Source of the DNA: Streptococcus infantis | GTDB lineage: Bacteria > Bacillota > Bacilli > Lactobacillales > Streptococcaceae | Direction: 5' to 3' | Length of the DNA stretch: 64,000 bases | Assembly (NCBI RefSeq): GCF_019929665.1 | Contig: NZ_JAHZPZ010000002.1 | Coordinates: 1 to 64,000 of the forward strand | Shown here: positions 54,116 to 63,498 of the stretch, in pieces | How positions within the stretch are numbered: the stretch's first letter is position 1 | Layout of the letters: every line of letters begins with the position of its first letter | The notes under the pieces: model-generated | What the model was told of the DNA's origin: nothing | The model's database searches: none | What the model saw: only the letters and a program-made list of their open reading frames with translations | Made by a program: the position numbers and the translations under genes

Positions 54116-54903
54116 TAATAGTCCCTCTTTTTCACTTCTTCAAAAATATCTGGAATTAGAACTTTGAGATAAGTTCCTTTCATACCAAGAGAACGACTCT
54201 CAATAATCCCTGCCGATTCAAGTTTACGAAGGGCATTAACAATTACAGAACGAGTGATACCGATACGGTCTGCAATGACTGAAGCTGTTAATTGACCTTC
54301 ATTACCATTTAATTCAGCTAGAATAGCCGATACTGCTCTAAGTTCAGAGTAAGAAAGGGTATTAACCGCCATAGTTACAGCCGTACGACGACGAATATTT
54401 TTCTCATCTTCTTCACGTTGGAAGTTTAAGAGTTGAATTCCTACTACTGTGCTGGCAATCTCAACCAGAATCAAATCATCTTCTTCAAACTTCTTATCAT
54501 TACGCCAAATAATCAATGAACCCAAGCGAATACCAGAGACATGGATTGGAGCAATCGTTGTCAAACCATCTGGGAAATCAGAACGACTCTCAGTTGGGAA
54601 AATTGTCAAATCATGCTCTACTGGAAGATTGGCCTCCGTATCGTAGATCATGTTTGCACCTTGCACATAATCTTCTGGGAAAGTCTTTGATTGGAAGAAT
54701 TGCTCTACTCGGTCATTATTAGTTTTGTAGCGCATAAAGTAGCCCAACAAACGACCCTTGCTATTCACAATACAAGCATTACAGTCAATAATGTCTGCTA
54801 ATTGACGTGTAATGGCATTATAAGGAAGCTCATCTTGTAATTGCTCCTCCGAACGCTTTAAAATTGATGTGATTTTTCTTGTTTTTTCTAATAAATGTGC
54901 CAT
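54115..54903 (-). CDS. codY: GTP/branched-chain amino acid-sensing repressor CodY
   Basis: 262 aa, the normal CodY length. The N-terminal GAF-type ligand-binding domain covers about residues 1-155; the C-terminal winged helix has the recognition segment [20 protein letters not shown]. CodY senses branched-chain amino acids (and GTP in bacilli, less so in streptococci) and represses amino acid supply genes. A near-perfect CodY box lies just upstream of its -35, so it probably represses itself. It is transcribed with pncA. Confidence 0.97.
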   Translation of the reverse strand: MAHLLEKTRKITSILKRSEEQLQDELPYNAITRQLADIIDCNACIVNSKGRLLGYFMRYKTNNDRVEQFFQSKTFPEDYVQGANMIYDTEANLPVEHDLTIFPTESRSDFPDGLTTIAPIHVSGIRLGSLIIWRNDKKFEEDDLILVEIASTVVGIQLLNFQREEDEKNIRRRTAVTMAVNTLSYSELRAVSAILAELNGNEGQLTASVIADRIGITRSVIVNALRKLESAGIIESRSLGMKGTYLKVLIPDIFEEVKKRDY

Positions 54904-54930
54904 TTTTTACCTCGCATATAATCGCTTTCA

Positions 54931-54995
54931 TTATATCATAAAATTCTGACTTTTTCAACAATTATCTGAAAATTGTTTATTGAATTGCAATTCAA
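54931..54995 (-). promoter_or_regulatory. codY promoter with CodY box
   Basis: -35 TTGAAA, 17-nt spacer, extended -10 TGA-TATAAT (minus strand, near 54958-54930). The box AATTATCTGAAAATT (54960-54974) has one mismatch to AATTTTCWGAAAATT and abuts the -35. A perfect palindrome TTGAATTGCAATTCAA (54980-54995) follows upstream. Confidence 0.8.
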
Positions 54996-55142
54996 GTGTA
55001 TTCGAAAATTTTTCCTATTTTTTATTATTTTCTTATTGACAGTATTTTATTTTTTTGATAAGATAATATTACAAGATAACAAATTTATAAATACAAACTT
55101 CTCGTATTACTTTTCATATGACTCTCGGTCTCCTTATATATA

Positions 55143-55170
55143 AAAGCGATCCACCTCAGTGAACCGCTTT
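55143..55170 (-). terminator. Terminator of the DEAD-box helicase gene
   Basis: Arms AAAGCG..CAC (55143 onward) and GTG..CGCTTT (to 55170) with an internal mismatch, T/A tracts on both sides. Confidence 0.75.
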
Positions 55171-55175
55171 TTTTG

Positions 55176-56750
55176 TTATTTATCTCCTTTGTTACGAATA
55201 ACAAAGCCTGTTTTCTTCTCGCTTGAAGTATTGCGTGGTTTTTTAGTATCCTTGCGGTAACGCTTTTCTTTATCAAAGCGATCCTTTGACCGTCCACCTT
55301 TACGATAGTCATCACGACGTCCATTGCCACGGCGATCACGATCTCTACGGTCATCCCCACGACGGCCTCCTCGACCACCCTTGCCTTTGCCACCGAAGCC
55401 ACCACCAGATGGTTTAAATGGTAAAGGTTTTTCACGTGCAATCTCAACCTCAGGAAGACTATCTGGGTCTTGAACAGTTAAGCTGAGGATATACATGGCC
55501 AATTCTTCAGGACTGAATTCTGATGCTAATTGACGAGCATCCTTGCCAAACTTTTCAAAATTGCTACGAATCTCCTCATTCGCAAAATCACGTTCAATTT
55601 TCTTCAGTGCAACCTGCTTCTTCGCTTGGAAGGCTTCTTCTGCACTTGCAGGCTTGAGACCTTTCATGCGTTTCTTAGTCAAGTTCTCAATGATTTGGAG
55701 ATAACCCATTTCATTAGGTGAAACGAAGGTAATAGACTGACCTGACTTACCTGCACGTCCTGTACGACCAATACGGTGAACATAACTCTCAGGGTCTTGT
55801 GGGATATCGTAGTTGTAGACATGAGTCACACCTGAAATATCCAAACCACGAGCAGCTACGTCTGTTGCAACGAGGACATCAAGATTGCCATTTTTAAAAT
55901 CACGAAGGACACGAAGACGTTTGTTTTGGTCCAAATCTCCATGGATACCTTCTGCACGGAAACCACGGATTTTAAGTCCACGAGTTAACTCGTCTACACG
56001 ACGTTTGGTACGACCGAAGACAATAGACAACTCAGGTTGATCAACATCCATGAGACGAGTCATGGTGTCGAATTTTTCTTGTTCCTTAACGCGGATATAG
56101 TACTGGTCTACTAGTTCTGTTGTTAATTCTTTTGCAGCAATCTTTACATGCTCAGGTTCTTTCATGAACTGAACACCAATACGTTTGATAGCATCTGGCA
56201 TAGTCGCTGAAAAGAGCAAGGTTTGACGATTTTCTGGTACACGAGAGATGATATCTTCAATATCTTCAAGGAATCCCATGTTCAGCATTTCATCTGCTTC
56301 ATCTAAAATCAAGGTTTCAATATCATGCAATTTCAAGGCCTTGCGTTTAATCAAGTCAAGTAAACGTCCCGGTGTTCCTACAACGATGTGAGCACCTGAT
56401 TTAAGAGCCTTGATTTGTTTTTCAATGCTTGAACCACCATAGACTGAACGAACTTTTACACCTTTACTACGACCAAATCGGAAAAGCTCTTCTTGACTTT
56501 GAACAGCCAGTTCACGAGTTGGGGCAATCACCAAAGCTTGGATAGTTGCTTCTTCTGTACGAATTTTTTCAAGGGTTGGCAAGCCAAAGGCTGCTGTTTT
56601 CCCTGTACCAGTCTGTGCTTGACCGATAACATCTTTTCCTTCAAGAGCCAAAGGAATGGTTTGCTCTTGGATAGGACTTGCTTCTACAAATCCTGCTTTA
56701 TCAACTTCTGCTAAAAGGTCAGCAGACAAGTTAAATTCATTAAATTTCAC
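55176..56750 (-). CDS. cshA: DEAD-box RNA helicase (CshA-like)
   Basis: 524 aa. Helicase motifs: Q-motif region FVEASPIQEQTIPLAL, Walker A AQTGTGKTAAFG, PTRELAVQ, DEAD, SAT, ATDVAARGLDI and HRIGRTGRAG. The C-terminal tail (about residues 430-524) is rich in Arg, Gly and Lys (GGGFGGKGKGGRGGRRGDDR), as in RNA-binding CshA tails. It unwinds RNA in ribosome assembly and mRNA decay. The start is a GTG with only a weak GAAG ribosome-binding site; the promoter (-10 TATACT, 56906-56901) leaves a leader of about 145 nt with a GGTGG/CCACC hairpin. Confidence 0.94.
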   Translation of the reverse strand: MKFNEFNLSADLLAEVDKAGFVEASPIQEQTIPLALEGKDVIGQAQTGTGKTAAFGLPTLEKIRTEEATIQALVIAPTRELAVQSQEELFRFGRSKGVKVRSVYGGSSIEKQIKALKSGAHIVVGTPGRLLDLIKRKALKLHDIETLILDEADEMLNMGFLEDIEDIISRVPENRQTLLFSATMPDAIKRIGVQFMKEPEHVKIAAKELTTELVDQYYIRVKEQEKFDTMTRLMDVDQPELSIVFGRTKRRVDELTRGLKIRGFRAEGIHGDLDQNKRLRVLRDFKNGNLDVLVATDVAARGLDISGVTHVYNYDIPQDPESYVHRIGRTGRAGKSGQSITFVSPNEMGYLQIIENLTKKRMKGLKPASAEEAFQAKKQVALKKIERDFANEEIRSNFEKFGKDARQLASEFSPEELAMYILSLTVQDPDSLPEVEIAREKPLPFKPSGGGFGGKGKGGRGGRRGDDRRDRDRRGNGRRDDYRKGGRSKDRFDKEKRYRKDTKKPRNTSSEKKTGFVIRNKGDK

Positions 56751-57092
56751 GTTTTTCTTCTTTCTAAAGGTGGTGCGAAGCCACCCTATAGCGCTTAGTT
56801 TATACTTTTCTTTTCATGACGGTTTTCCATATCTTTATATGAAAGATCGTGTTGCTTCTTTTCCACTAAAGAAAAGTACTGCTTTCTTTGCAACCTATCT
56901 AGTATAACACAAGAGAGGGCCAAAAGATAGTCTAACCACTTGATTAAATTATGTAAACGATTTTTCTATTTTTTGAACTTGATTCTCAAAAGCTTTCGTA
57001 AGACTAATTTAGTCCAATATTTTTTCCCGTAGCAGAATTGTGAAAAAATTTTTTTCTTGTGTTAGAATGAAAACAAACAGGAGGATTTAAAA
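56751..57092. other. Gene-free interval: divergent promoters of cshA and the flavoprotein
   Basis: 342 bp. On the minus strand it contains the cshA promoter (56901-56906) and leader with hairpin 56769-56785. On the plus strand it contains the flavoprotein promoter, an extended -10 TGT-TAGAAT (57063-57068) and AGGAGG. I see no further elements between. Confidence 0.7.
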
Positions 57093-58409
57093 ATGTTAAC
57101 ATACGATTTAATTGTTATTGGATTTGGTAAGGCAGGTAAAACTCTTGCTGCCAAACTAGCTTCAGCTGGTAAAAAAGTTGCCCTTATCGAACGCAACAAG
57201 GCTATGTACGGTGGAACTTGTATCAACATCGGTTGTATTCCAACTAAAACCTTGTTAGTTGCTGCAGAAAAGGACTTGTCATTTGACGAGGTCATGGCAA
57301 CTAAAAACACTGTTACTACACGCCTCAATGGTAAAAACTATGCTACTATCGCTGGTACTGGAGTTGATATCATTGATGCCGAAGCCCACTTTGTTTCTAA
57401 TAAGGTCATCGAAATTCAAGCTGGTGATGAAAAACAAGAACTAACTGCTGAAACAATCGTCATTAACACTGGTGCTATTTCAAACGTTTTGCCTATTCCA
57501 GGACTGTCTACTAGCAAGAATGTCTTTGATTCAACTGGTATCCAAAACTTGGAACAATTACCAGAAAAACTCGGAATTCTTGGTGGTGGAAATATCGGTC
57601 TTGAGTTTGCTGGTCTCTACAATAAACTCGGAAGCAAGGTAACAGTCTTAGACGCTCTAGATACTTTCCTACCTCGCGCAGAACCTTCCATTGCTGCTCT
57701 TGCTAAACAATACATGGAAGAAGACGGCATTGAACTCCTTCAAAATATCCATACTACTGAAATCAAAAACGATGGTGACCAAGTTCTTGTCGTGACAGAG
57801 AATGAAACCTACCGTTTTGACGCCCTTCTCTACGCAACTGGACGTAAACCAAATGTAGAACCACTTCAACTTGAAAATACAGATATTGAACTAACTGAAC
57901 GTGGTGCTATCAAGGTGGACAAACATTGTCAAACAAACATTCCTGGTGTCTTTGCAGTTGGAGATGTCAACGGTGGACTTCAATTTACCTACATTTCACT
58001 AGATGACTTCCGTGTTGTTTACAGCTACCTTGTTGGTGATGGCAGCTACACACTTGAAGACCGTCTCAATGTTCCAAACACCATGTTCATCACACCAGCA
58101 CTTTCACAAGTTGGTTTGACTGAAAGCCAAGCAGCTGATTTGGAACTTCCATACGCTGTTAAGGAAATCCCAGTTGCTGCTATGCCTCGTGGTCATGTAA
58201 ATGGTGACCTTCGTGGAGCTTTCAAAGCAGTTGTCAACACTGAAACTAAAGAAATTCTCGGGGCAACTATCTTTTCAGAAGGATCACAAGAAATCATCAA
58301 CATTATTACTGTTGCTATGGACAACAAAATCCCATACACTTACTTCACAAAACAAATCTTCACTCACCCAACATTGGCTGAAAACTTGAATGACTTGTTT
58401 GCGATTTAA
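57093..58409 (+). CDS. FAD-dependent disulfide reductase (RclA/Har-like)
   Basis: 438 aa, class I pyridine-nucleotide-disulfide oxidoreductase. FAD-binding VIGFGKAGKTLAAKLA at the N-terminus, redox pair CINIGCIPTK (C-x4-C), NAD(P)H-binding LGGGNIGLEFAG about residue 170, second FAD motif VFAVGDVNGG, dimer interface at the C-terminus. It is close in type to RclA and to pneumococcal Har, which reduce hypothiocyanous acid made by host peroxidases; a dihydrolipoamide or mercuric reductase role is less likely since no partner genes are present. AGGAGG precedes the ATG. Confidence 0.88.
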   Translation: MLTYDLIVIGFGKAGKTLAAKLASAGKKVALIERNKAMYGGTCINIGCIPTKTLLVAAEKDLSFDEVMATKNTVTTRLNGKNYATIAGTGVDIIDAEAHFVSNKVIEIQAGDEKQELTAETIVINTGAISNVLPIPGLSTSKNVFDSTGIQNLEQLPEKLGILGGGNIGLEFAGLYNKLGSKVTVLDALDTFLPRAEPSIAALAKQYMEEDGIELLQNIHTTEIKNDGDQVLVVTENETYRFDALLYATGRKPNVEPLQLENTDIELTERGAIKVDKHCQTNIPGVFAVGDVNGGLQFTYISLDDFRVVYSYLVGDGSYTLEDRLNVPNTMFITPALSQVGLTESQAADLELPYAVKEIPVAAMPRGHVNGDLRGAFKAVVNTETKEILGATIFSEGSQEIINIITVAMDNKIPYTYFTKQIFTHPTLAENLNDLFAI

Positions 58410-58428
58410 GCTAAGATACACTTATGAA

Positions 58429-58457
58429 AAAACAACCTCCTTAGGGTTGTTTTTTTA
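58429..58457 (+). terminator. Terminator after the flavoprotein gene
   Basis: AAAACAACC (58429-58437) pairs with GGTTGTTTT (58445-58453), followed by T-tract. Confidence 0.88.
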
Positions 58458-58494
58458 TCCAAAATCTCAAATCTGTCTTTTTCAGCATTTATGA

Positions 58495-58500
58495 TATAAT
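58495..58500 (+). promoter_or_regulatory. Extended -10 six nt before the murT start codon
   Basis: TGA-TATAAT followed by AGAAAC and the ATG. No convincing -35. Predicts a leaderless murT-gatD mRNA. Confidence 0.65.
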
Positions 58501-58506
58501 AGAAAC

Positions 58507-59850
58507 ATGAAATTAAAAACTACTTTGGGCCTTCTTGCTGGGCGTTCTTCTCATTTTATTTTGAGTCGTCTTGGACGTGGAAGTACGCTCCCTGGAAAAA
58601 TTGCCCTTCAATTTGATAAAGATATTTTACAACATTTAGCGAAAAACTACGAAATTGTTGTGGTAACTGGTACCAATGGGAAAACCTTGACGACCGCTCT
58701 CACTGTCGGTATCCTAAAGGAAATTTATGGTAAAGTGTTAACTAATCCTAGTGGTGCCAACATGATCACAGGGATTACGACTACTTTCTTGACTGCAAAA
58801 TCTTCAAAAACTGGAAAAAATATAGCAGTTCTTGAAATCGACGAAGCTAGTCTCTCACATATCTGTGACTACATCCATCCTAGTCTTTTCGTTATCACCA
58901 ATATTTTCCGCGATCAGATGGACCGATACGGTGAGATCTATACAACCTATAACATGATTTTGGATGCTATTCGAAAAGTTCCTACTGCTACTGTTCTGCT
59001 GAACGGTGATAGTCCGCTTTTCTATAAACCTGCAATTCAAAATCCTGTTCAATATTTTGGTTTTGATCTAGAAAAAGGTCCAGCGCAACTTGCTCACTAC
59101 AATACTGAAGGTATTCTCTGCCCTGAATGTCAAAGTATTCTGAAATATGAGCTCAACACTTATGCTAACTTGGGAGCTTATATCTGTGAAAATTGTGGAT
59201 GCAAGCGTCCTGACTTGGACTACCGTCTGACAGAATTGGTTGAGTTGACCAACAATCGTTCTCGTTTTATTATTGACGGTCAGGAATATGGTATTCAAAT
59301 CGGTGGTCTCTACAACATCTACAATGCTCTGGCTGCAGTTGCTATCGCCCGTTACCTAGGCGCTGATTCTCAACTGATTAAGCAAGGATTTGACAAGAGT
59401 CGTGCTGTCTTTGGACGACAAGAAACCTTCCATATCGGTGACAAGGAATGCACACTGGTTCTTATTAAAAATCCTGTTGGTGCTACCCAGGCCATCGAAA
59501 TGATCAAACTAGCTCCGTACCCATTTAGTCTATCTGTTCTCCTCAATGCCAACTATGCGGACGGGATTGATACCAGCTGGATTTGGGATGCTGACTTTGA
59601 GCAAATTACGGATATGGACATTCCTGAAATCAATGCGGGTGGAGTTCGTCATTCTGAAATTGCTCGTCGTCTACGTGTTACTGGCTATCCAGCTGACAAG
59701 ATCACTGAAACAAGTAGCCTGGAACAAGTTCTCAAAACGATCGAAGCCCAAGACTGCAAGCATGCCTATATCCTTGCGACATATACGGCTATGCTAGAAT
59801 TCCGAGAATTACTAGCCAATCGTCAGCTTGTTAGAAAGGAGATGAACTAA
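58507..59850 (+). CDS. murT: Lipid II isoglutaminyl synthase subunit MurT
   Basis: 447 aa, Mur-ligase-like. P-loop [14 protein letters not shown], Mur middle domain, a four-Cys zinc ribbon (CPECQ...CENCGC, about residues 202-227) and a C-terminal DUF1727 domain. With GatD it amidates D-glutamate of lipid II to D-isoglutamine, which is needed for cross-linking in streptococci and staphylococci. Its stop overlaps the gatD start by one base. The ATG has no ribosome-binding site and lies six nt after a TATAAT box. Confidence 0.96.
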   Translation: MKLKTTLGLLAGRSSHFILSRLGRGSTLPGKIALQFDKDILQHLAKNYEIVVVTGTNGKTLTTALTVGILKEIYGKVLTNPSGANMITGITTTFLTAKSSKTGKNIAVLEIDEASLSHICDYIHPSLFVITNIFRDQMDRYGEIYTTYNMILDAIRKVPTATVLLNGDSPLFYKPAIQNPVQYFGFDLEKGPAQLAHYNTEGILCPECQSILKYELNTYANLGAYICENCGCKRPDLDYRLTELVELTNNRSRFIIDGQEYGIQIGGLYNIYNALAAVAIARYLGADSQLIKQGFDKSRAVFGRQETFHIGDKECTLVLIKNPVGATQAIEMIKLAPYPFSLSVLLNANYADGIDTSWIWDADFEQITDMDIPEINAGGVRHSEIARRLRVTGYPADKITETSSLEQVLKTIEAQDCKHAYILATYTAMLEFRELLANRQLVRKEMN

Positions 59851-60632
59851 TGGTTTATACTTCACTTTCCTCAAAAGACGGCAATTATCCTTACCAACTA
59901 AATATCGCCCACCTCTATGGGAATCTCATGAACACCTACGGAGATAATGGAAATATCCTCATGCTCAAGTACGTCGCTGAAAAGCTGGGTGCACATGTGA
60001 TAGTTGATATCGTTTCGCTTCATGATAATTTCGATGAACATCACTACGATATTGCCTTTTTCGGTGGTGGTCAAGACTTTGAACAAAGTATCATTGCTGG
60101 TGATTTGCCAGATAAAAAAGAGAGCATTGACAACTTTATCCAAAATGATGGTGTCGTCCTTGCTATCTGTGGTGGCTTCCAGCTATTAGGCCAATACTAT
60201 ATTGAAGCTTCCGGAAGACGCATCGAAGGTCTAGGTGTCATGGGACATTACACACTCAACCAAACCAATAACCGATTCATTGGTGACATTAAGATTCATA
60301 ATGAAGAGTTTAATGAAACTTATTATGGTTTTGAAAACCACCAAGGCCGTACCTTCCTCTCAGATGACCAAAAACCACTCGGTCAGGTTGTTTACGGAAA
60401 TGGAAATAATGAAGAGAAAATCGAAGAAGGTGTTCACTATAAAAATGTTTTCGGTTCTTATTTCCACGGACCTATCCTATCTCGTAATGCCAACCTTGCC
60501 TATCGCTTGGTCACTACTGCTCTTAAGAAAAAATATGGTCAGGACATTGTTCTACCAACTTATGAGGATATTCTCAGCCAAGAAATCGCTGAAGAATATA
60601 GCGATGTTAAAAGCAAGGCAGACTTCAATTAA
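59850..60632 (+). CDS. gatD: Lipid II isoglutaminyl synthase subunit GatD
   Basis: 260 aa, class I glutamine amidotransferase of the CobB/CobQ type. The nucleophilic Cys is in [14 protein letters not shown], the His in [13 protein letters not shown], and an oxyanion loop in [12 protein letters not shown]. It supplies ammonia from glutamine to MurT. AAGGAG precedes the ATG, inside the end of murT. A terminator follows at 60638-60669. Confidence 0.96.
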   Translation: MVYTSLSSKDGNYPYQLNIAHLYGNLMNTYGDNGNILMLKYVAEKLGAHVIVDIVSLHDNFDEHHYDIAFFGGGQDFEQSIIAGDLPDKKESIDNFIQNDGVVLAICGGFQLLGQYYIEASGRRIEGLGVMGHYTLNQTNNRFIGDIKIHNEEFNETYYGFENHQGRTFLSDDQKPLGQVVYGNGNNEEKIEEGVHYKNVFGSYFHGPILSRNANLAYRLVTTALKKKYGQDIVLPTYEDILSQEIAEEYSDVKSKADFN

Positions 60633-60637
60633 TATTT

Positions 60638-60674
60638 AAATTCCAACATGCCATTAGCTGTTGGAATTTTTTTA
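60638..60674 (+). terminator. murT-gatD terminator
   Basis: AAATTCCAACA (60638-60648) pairs with TGTTGGAATTT (60659-60669), followed by a T-tract. Confidence 0.9.
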
Positions 60675-60747
60675 GGTTCTTTTCTCCTTCTTCCTTGCAT
60701 TTTCTCCTAATTTTTGCAAAAATAGAGGGGTAGAAAGAAGGTAGCAT

Positions 60748-61830
60748 ATGTCTAAATTACAACAAATCTTAACTTATCTTGAATCAGAAAAGCTAGACGT
60801 CGCTGTCGTATCTGATCCCGTCACTATTAACTACCTCACTGGCTTTTACAGTGATCCACACGAACGTCAAATGTTCCTTTTTGTCCTTGCAGATCAGGAA
60901 CCGCTTCTCTTCGTTCCAGCACTTGAGGTTGAACGTGCAACTAGCACTGTCTCTTTCCCAGTAGTTGGCTACGTGGACTCTGAAAATCCTTGGAAGAAAA
61001 TCCAAAACGCCTTGCCACAGCTTGATTTCAAACGTGTAGCAGTTGAGTTTGATAATCTCATCTTGACCAAATATCATGGCTTGAAAACAGTCTTTGAAAC
61101 AGCCGAGTTTGACAACTTAACTCCATTGATCCAACGCATGCGCTTAATCAAATCTGCAGACGAAGTACAAAAGATGATGGTTGCAGGTGTCTATGCTGAT
61201 AAGTCTGTCAAAGTTGGTTTTGACAATATCTCTCTTGATAATACGGAAACTGATATTATTGCGCAGATTGACTTTGCTATGAAACGTGAAGGCTACGAAA
61301 TGAGCTTTGATACTATGGTTTTGACAGGTGATAACGCTGCAAATCCACATGGTATTCCTGGAGCCAACAAGGTCGAAAACAATGCCCTTCTCCTCTTTGA
61401 CCTCGGTGTGATGGTGAATGGTTATGCATCCGATATGACTCGTACAGTCGCTGTTGGTAAACCTGACCAGTTCAAGAAAGATATTTACAACTTGACTCTT
61501 GAAGCCCAACAAGCTGCCCTTGACTTTATCAAACCTGGTGTGACGGCTCATGAAGTAGATCGAGCTGCTCGTGAAGTGATTGAAAAAGCTGGCTACGGTG
61601 AGTACTTCAACCACCGTCTCGGTCATGGTATCGGTATGGATGTCCACGAGTTCCCATCCATCATGGAAGGAAACGATATGGTTATCGAAGAAGGCATGTG
61701 CTTCTCAGTTGAGCCTGGTATCTACATACCTGGTAAAGTCGGTGTTCGTATCGAGGACTGCGGTGTTGTTACCAAAGATGGTTTCGATCTGTTTACAAGC
61801 ACCAGCAAAGATTTGCTTTATTTTGACTAA
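60748..61830 (+). CDS. pepQ: Xaa-Pro dipeptidase/aminopeptidase PepQ-like (M24B)
   Basis: 360 aa, creatinase-like N-terminal domain (about residues 1-125) plus M24 pita-bread domain. The five metal ligands are visible: Asp in LFDLGVMVNG and in ASDMTRTVAV, His in GHGIGMDVHEFP, Glu in SVEPGIYIPG and in GVRIEDCGVV. It releases proline-containing dipeptides or N-terminal residues before proline. AAGAAGGTAGCAT precedes the ATG. The gene order murT-gatD-pepQ matches pneumococcus. Confidence 0.94.
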   Translation: MSKLQQILTYLESEKLDVAVVSDPVTINYLTGFYSDPHERQMFLFVLADQEPLLFVPALEVERATSTVSFPVVGYVDSENPWKKIQNALPQLDFKRVAVEFDNLILTKYHGLKTVFETAEFDNLTPLIQRMRLIKSADEVQKMMVAGVYADKSVKVGFDNISLDNTETDIIAQIDFAMKREGYEMSFDTMVLTGDNAANPHGIPGANKVENNALLLFDLGVMVNGYASDMTRTVAVGKPDQFKKDIYNLTLEAQQAALDFIKPGVTAHEVDRAAREVIEKAGYGEYFNHRLGHGIGMDVHEFPSIMEGNDMVIEEGMCFSVEPGIYIPGKVGVRIEDCGVVTKDGFDLFTSTSKDLLYFD

Positions 61831-61849
61831 AAAGTAAATTATAAAAAAT

Positions 61850-61884
61850 AAGATGGAAAAGAATAACTTTTCCATCTTATTTTT
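61850..61884. terminator. Bidirectional terminator between pepQ and the GNAT gene
   Basis: AAGATGGAAAA (61850-61860) pairs with TTTTCCATCTT (61868-61878), followed by ATTTTTTG. It overlaps the last codon region of the GNAT gene. Confidence 0.88.
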
Positions 61885-62419
61885 TGATTTGATAATAAAT
61901 TTTATCAGCGATATAACCTTTTCGTTCAACTGCATTTGGAATTGTCTTCCAAAAAGTCATACCCGCCTTTTCCATCACACGACCAGAGGCGGGATTTAAG
62001 CTTGCATAGCAAGCATTAACCTCTTTAAATCTAATCTCATCCAAACAGTATGATAAAACAGCCTTCAAGGCTTCTGTCATGAGTCCTCGTCCCCAATAGT
62101 CCATCCCTAAGATATATCCGATCTCACAGCTAGAGTTTTCTTCATCCACACTGACCAGACTAATATCTCCAATGACATAGTCAGGATTTTCTTTGAGACA
62201 AGCGGCCCATTTGTAATAGTTAGGATTGTCATAGGATGCTACCCAATTGCCAATAGAATTTCTAGTCTGTTCGACATTCAGGTGTGGATTCCAAGTCACA
62301 TAAGTCAGATTTTCTGAGCGTGAAGCCCAATTATCAAACATGGCTTCAGCATCACCTTCCACAAATCTCCTCAGTATCAATCGTTGAGTTTCTATAGGTT
62401 GTGTACCTAGTGGTTTCAT
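61877..62419 (-). CDS. GNAT-family N-acetyltransferase (RimJ/RimL-like)
   Basis: 180 aa. The N-terminal IETQRLILRRFVEGDAEAMF and the acetyl-CoA loop YWGRGLMTEALKAVL (R/Q-x-x-G-x-G/A type) place it in the RimJ/RimL group, which acetylates protein N-termini or small amines. The substrate is not predictable. The upstream region 62420-62673 has no clear promoter, so it may be read from the nadE transcript. Confidence 0.9.
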   Translation of the reverse strand: MKPLGTQPIETQRLILRRFVEGDAEAMFDNWASRSENLTYVTWNPHLNVEQTRNSIGNWVASYDNPNYYKWAACLKENPDYVIGDISLVSVDEENSSCEIGYILGMDYWGRGLMTEALKAVLSYCLDEIRFKEVNACYASLNPASGRVMEKAGMTFWKTIPNAVERKGYIADKIYYQIKK

Positions 62420-62593
62420 AATCGTAACTCGCTTTCTGTTTGAATGCCCAAGCTAAAAAGATCCACTGGACCTTCTTCGCTTTCTTATTTCTAGGTGAGA
62501 GGGTAAAAACACTTTACTCATAAACATTGAGAAAATAACAGTTTCCTCTAATTTCATGACGCAGTAGCTGTCTGGCTTGCGGGGGGTGAGACT

Positions 62594-62672
62594 ACGAAAT
62601 CGAACTCTTCGAGTTACCGATTTTCCTCGTTCTCCTGTTTCTAGACTCGAGGTTCAAGGTCCCCCGGACCTT
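62594..62672. other. Structured nadE-GNAT intergenic region
   Basis: Two hairpins: an interrupted inverted repeat AAATCG-AACTC/GAGTT-ac-CGATTT (62597-62623, extended by ACGA/TCGT) and AAGGTCC-CCC-GGACCTT (62656-62672) right after the nadE stop. The second has its T-tract on the plus strand, opposite to the flanking genes, so terminator activity for nadE is uncertain. The rest of 62420-62593 holds nothing I recognise. Confidence 0.6.
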
Positions 62673-62673
62673 T

Positions 62674-63498
62674 TTACTCCCAAAACGTATCAAATACGGT
62701 GATTGGTAGGTGGCGTTTGTGTTGGCCTTTGTGCCACCATTTTTCAATGGTTGCTTGGGCTTCTGGGCTGACTTGTTTACCTTCCAGGTAGTCATCAATC
62801 TCTGCGTAGGTTACACCGAGTGCAACTTCATCTGCAATACCTGGTTTTTCTTCTTCTAGATCGGCAATCGGTACTTTTTCATAGAGAGTAGGATCAGCTC
62901 CAAGCTCCTTCAATAGTTGTTTTCCTTGACGTTTATTGAGGCGATAGAGAGGAAGAATATCTGCACCGCCGTCACCGAACTTGGTAAAGAAACCTGTGAT
63001 ATTTTCCGCAGCATGGTCAGTACCAATAACTGCTCCAATATGAGCTCCTGCGAGTGCATATTGGGCAATCATCCGGCTTCTAGCCTTGATATTCCCTTTA
63101 TTAAAGTCTGACATTGGACTACCAGTAGCCTCTACTGCCACTGCCATTGCATCTACAGAATCCTTGATATTGACCACCAAACTAACATCTGGTTGGATAA
63201 AAGCTAGGGCTTTTTGGGCATCATCCTCATCAGCTTGAATGCCATAAGGCAGGCGAACTGCTATAAATTTATAAGAATCATCACCGGTTTCAGATCGCAT
63301 TTCTTCCATAGCTAGTTGAGCAAGGCGACCAGCTAAAGTCGAGTCTTGACCACCAGAAATTCCTAATACATAACTTTTAAGGAAGGGATGTTTCTTCAAA
63401 TATCTTTTTAGAAAGTCAATGGAACGACGGATTTCTTCTTGAGGGTCGATGACAGGTTTAACCCCTAATTGCTGGATAATGGTCTCTTGCAAACTCAT
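62674..63498 (-). CDS. nadE: Ammonia-dependent NAD+ synthetase NadE
   Basis: 274 aa, the size of the ammonia-dependent form without an N-terminal glutaminase domain. PP-loop ATPase motif [17 protein letters not shown], then [20 protein letters not shown] and the C-terminal [14 protein letters not shown]. It converts nicotinate adenine dinucleotide to NAD+. Its ATG overlaps the pncB stop (ATGA), so the two salvage genes are coupled. Confidence 0.96.
   Translation of the reverse strand: MSLQETIIQQLGVKPVIDPQEEIRRSIDFLKRYLKKHPFLKSYVLGISGGQDSTLAGRLAQLAMEEMRSETGDDSYKFIAVRLPYGIQADEDDAQKALAFIQPDVSLVVNIKDSVDAMAVAVEATGSPMSDFNKGNIKARSRMIAQYALAGAHIGAVIGTDHAAENITGFFTKFGDGGADILPLYRLNKRQGKQLLKELGADPTLYEKVPIADLEEEKPGIADEVALGVTYAEIDDYLEGKQVSPEAQATIEKWWHKGQHKRHLPITVFDTFWE

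Noticed and set aside
55085..55447. 120-aa reading frame overlapping the 3' end of cshA
   Set aside because: Out-of-frame reading of the Arg/Gly-rich tail; composition bias alone keeps it open.
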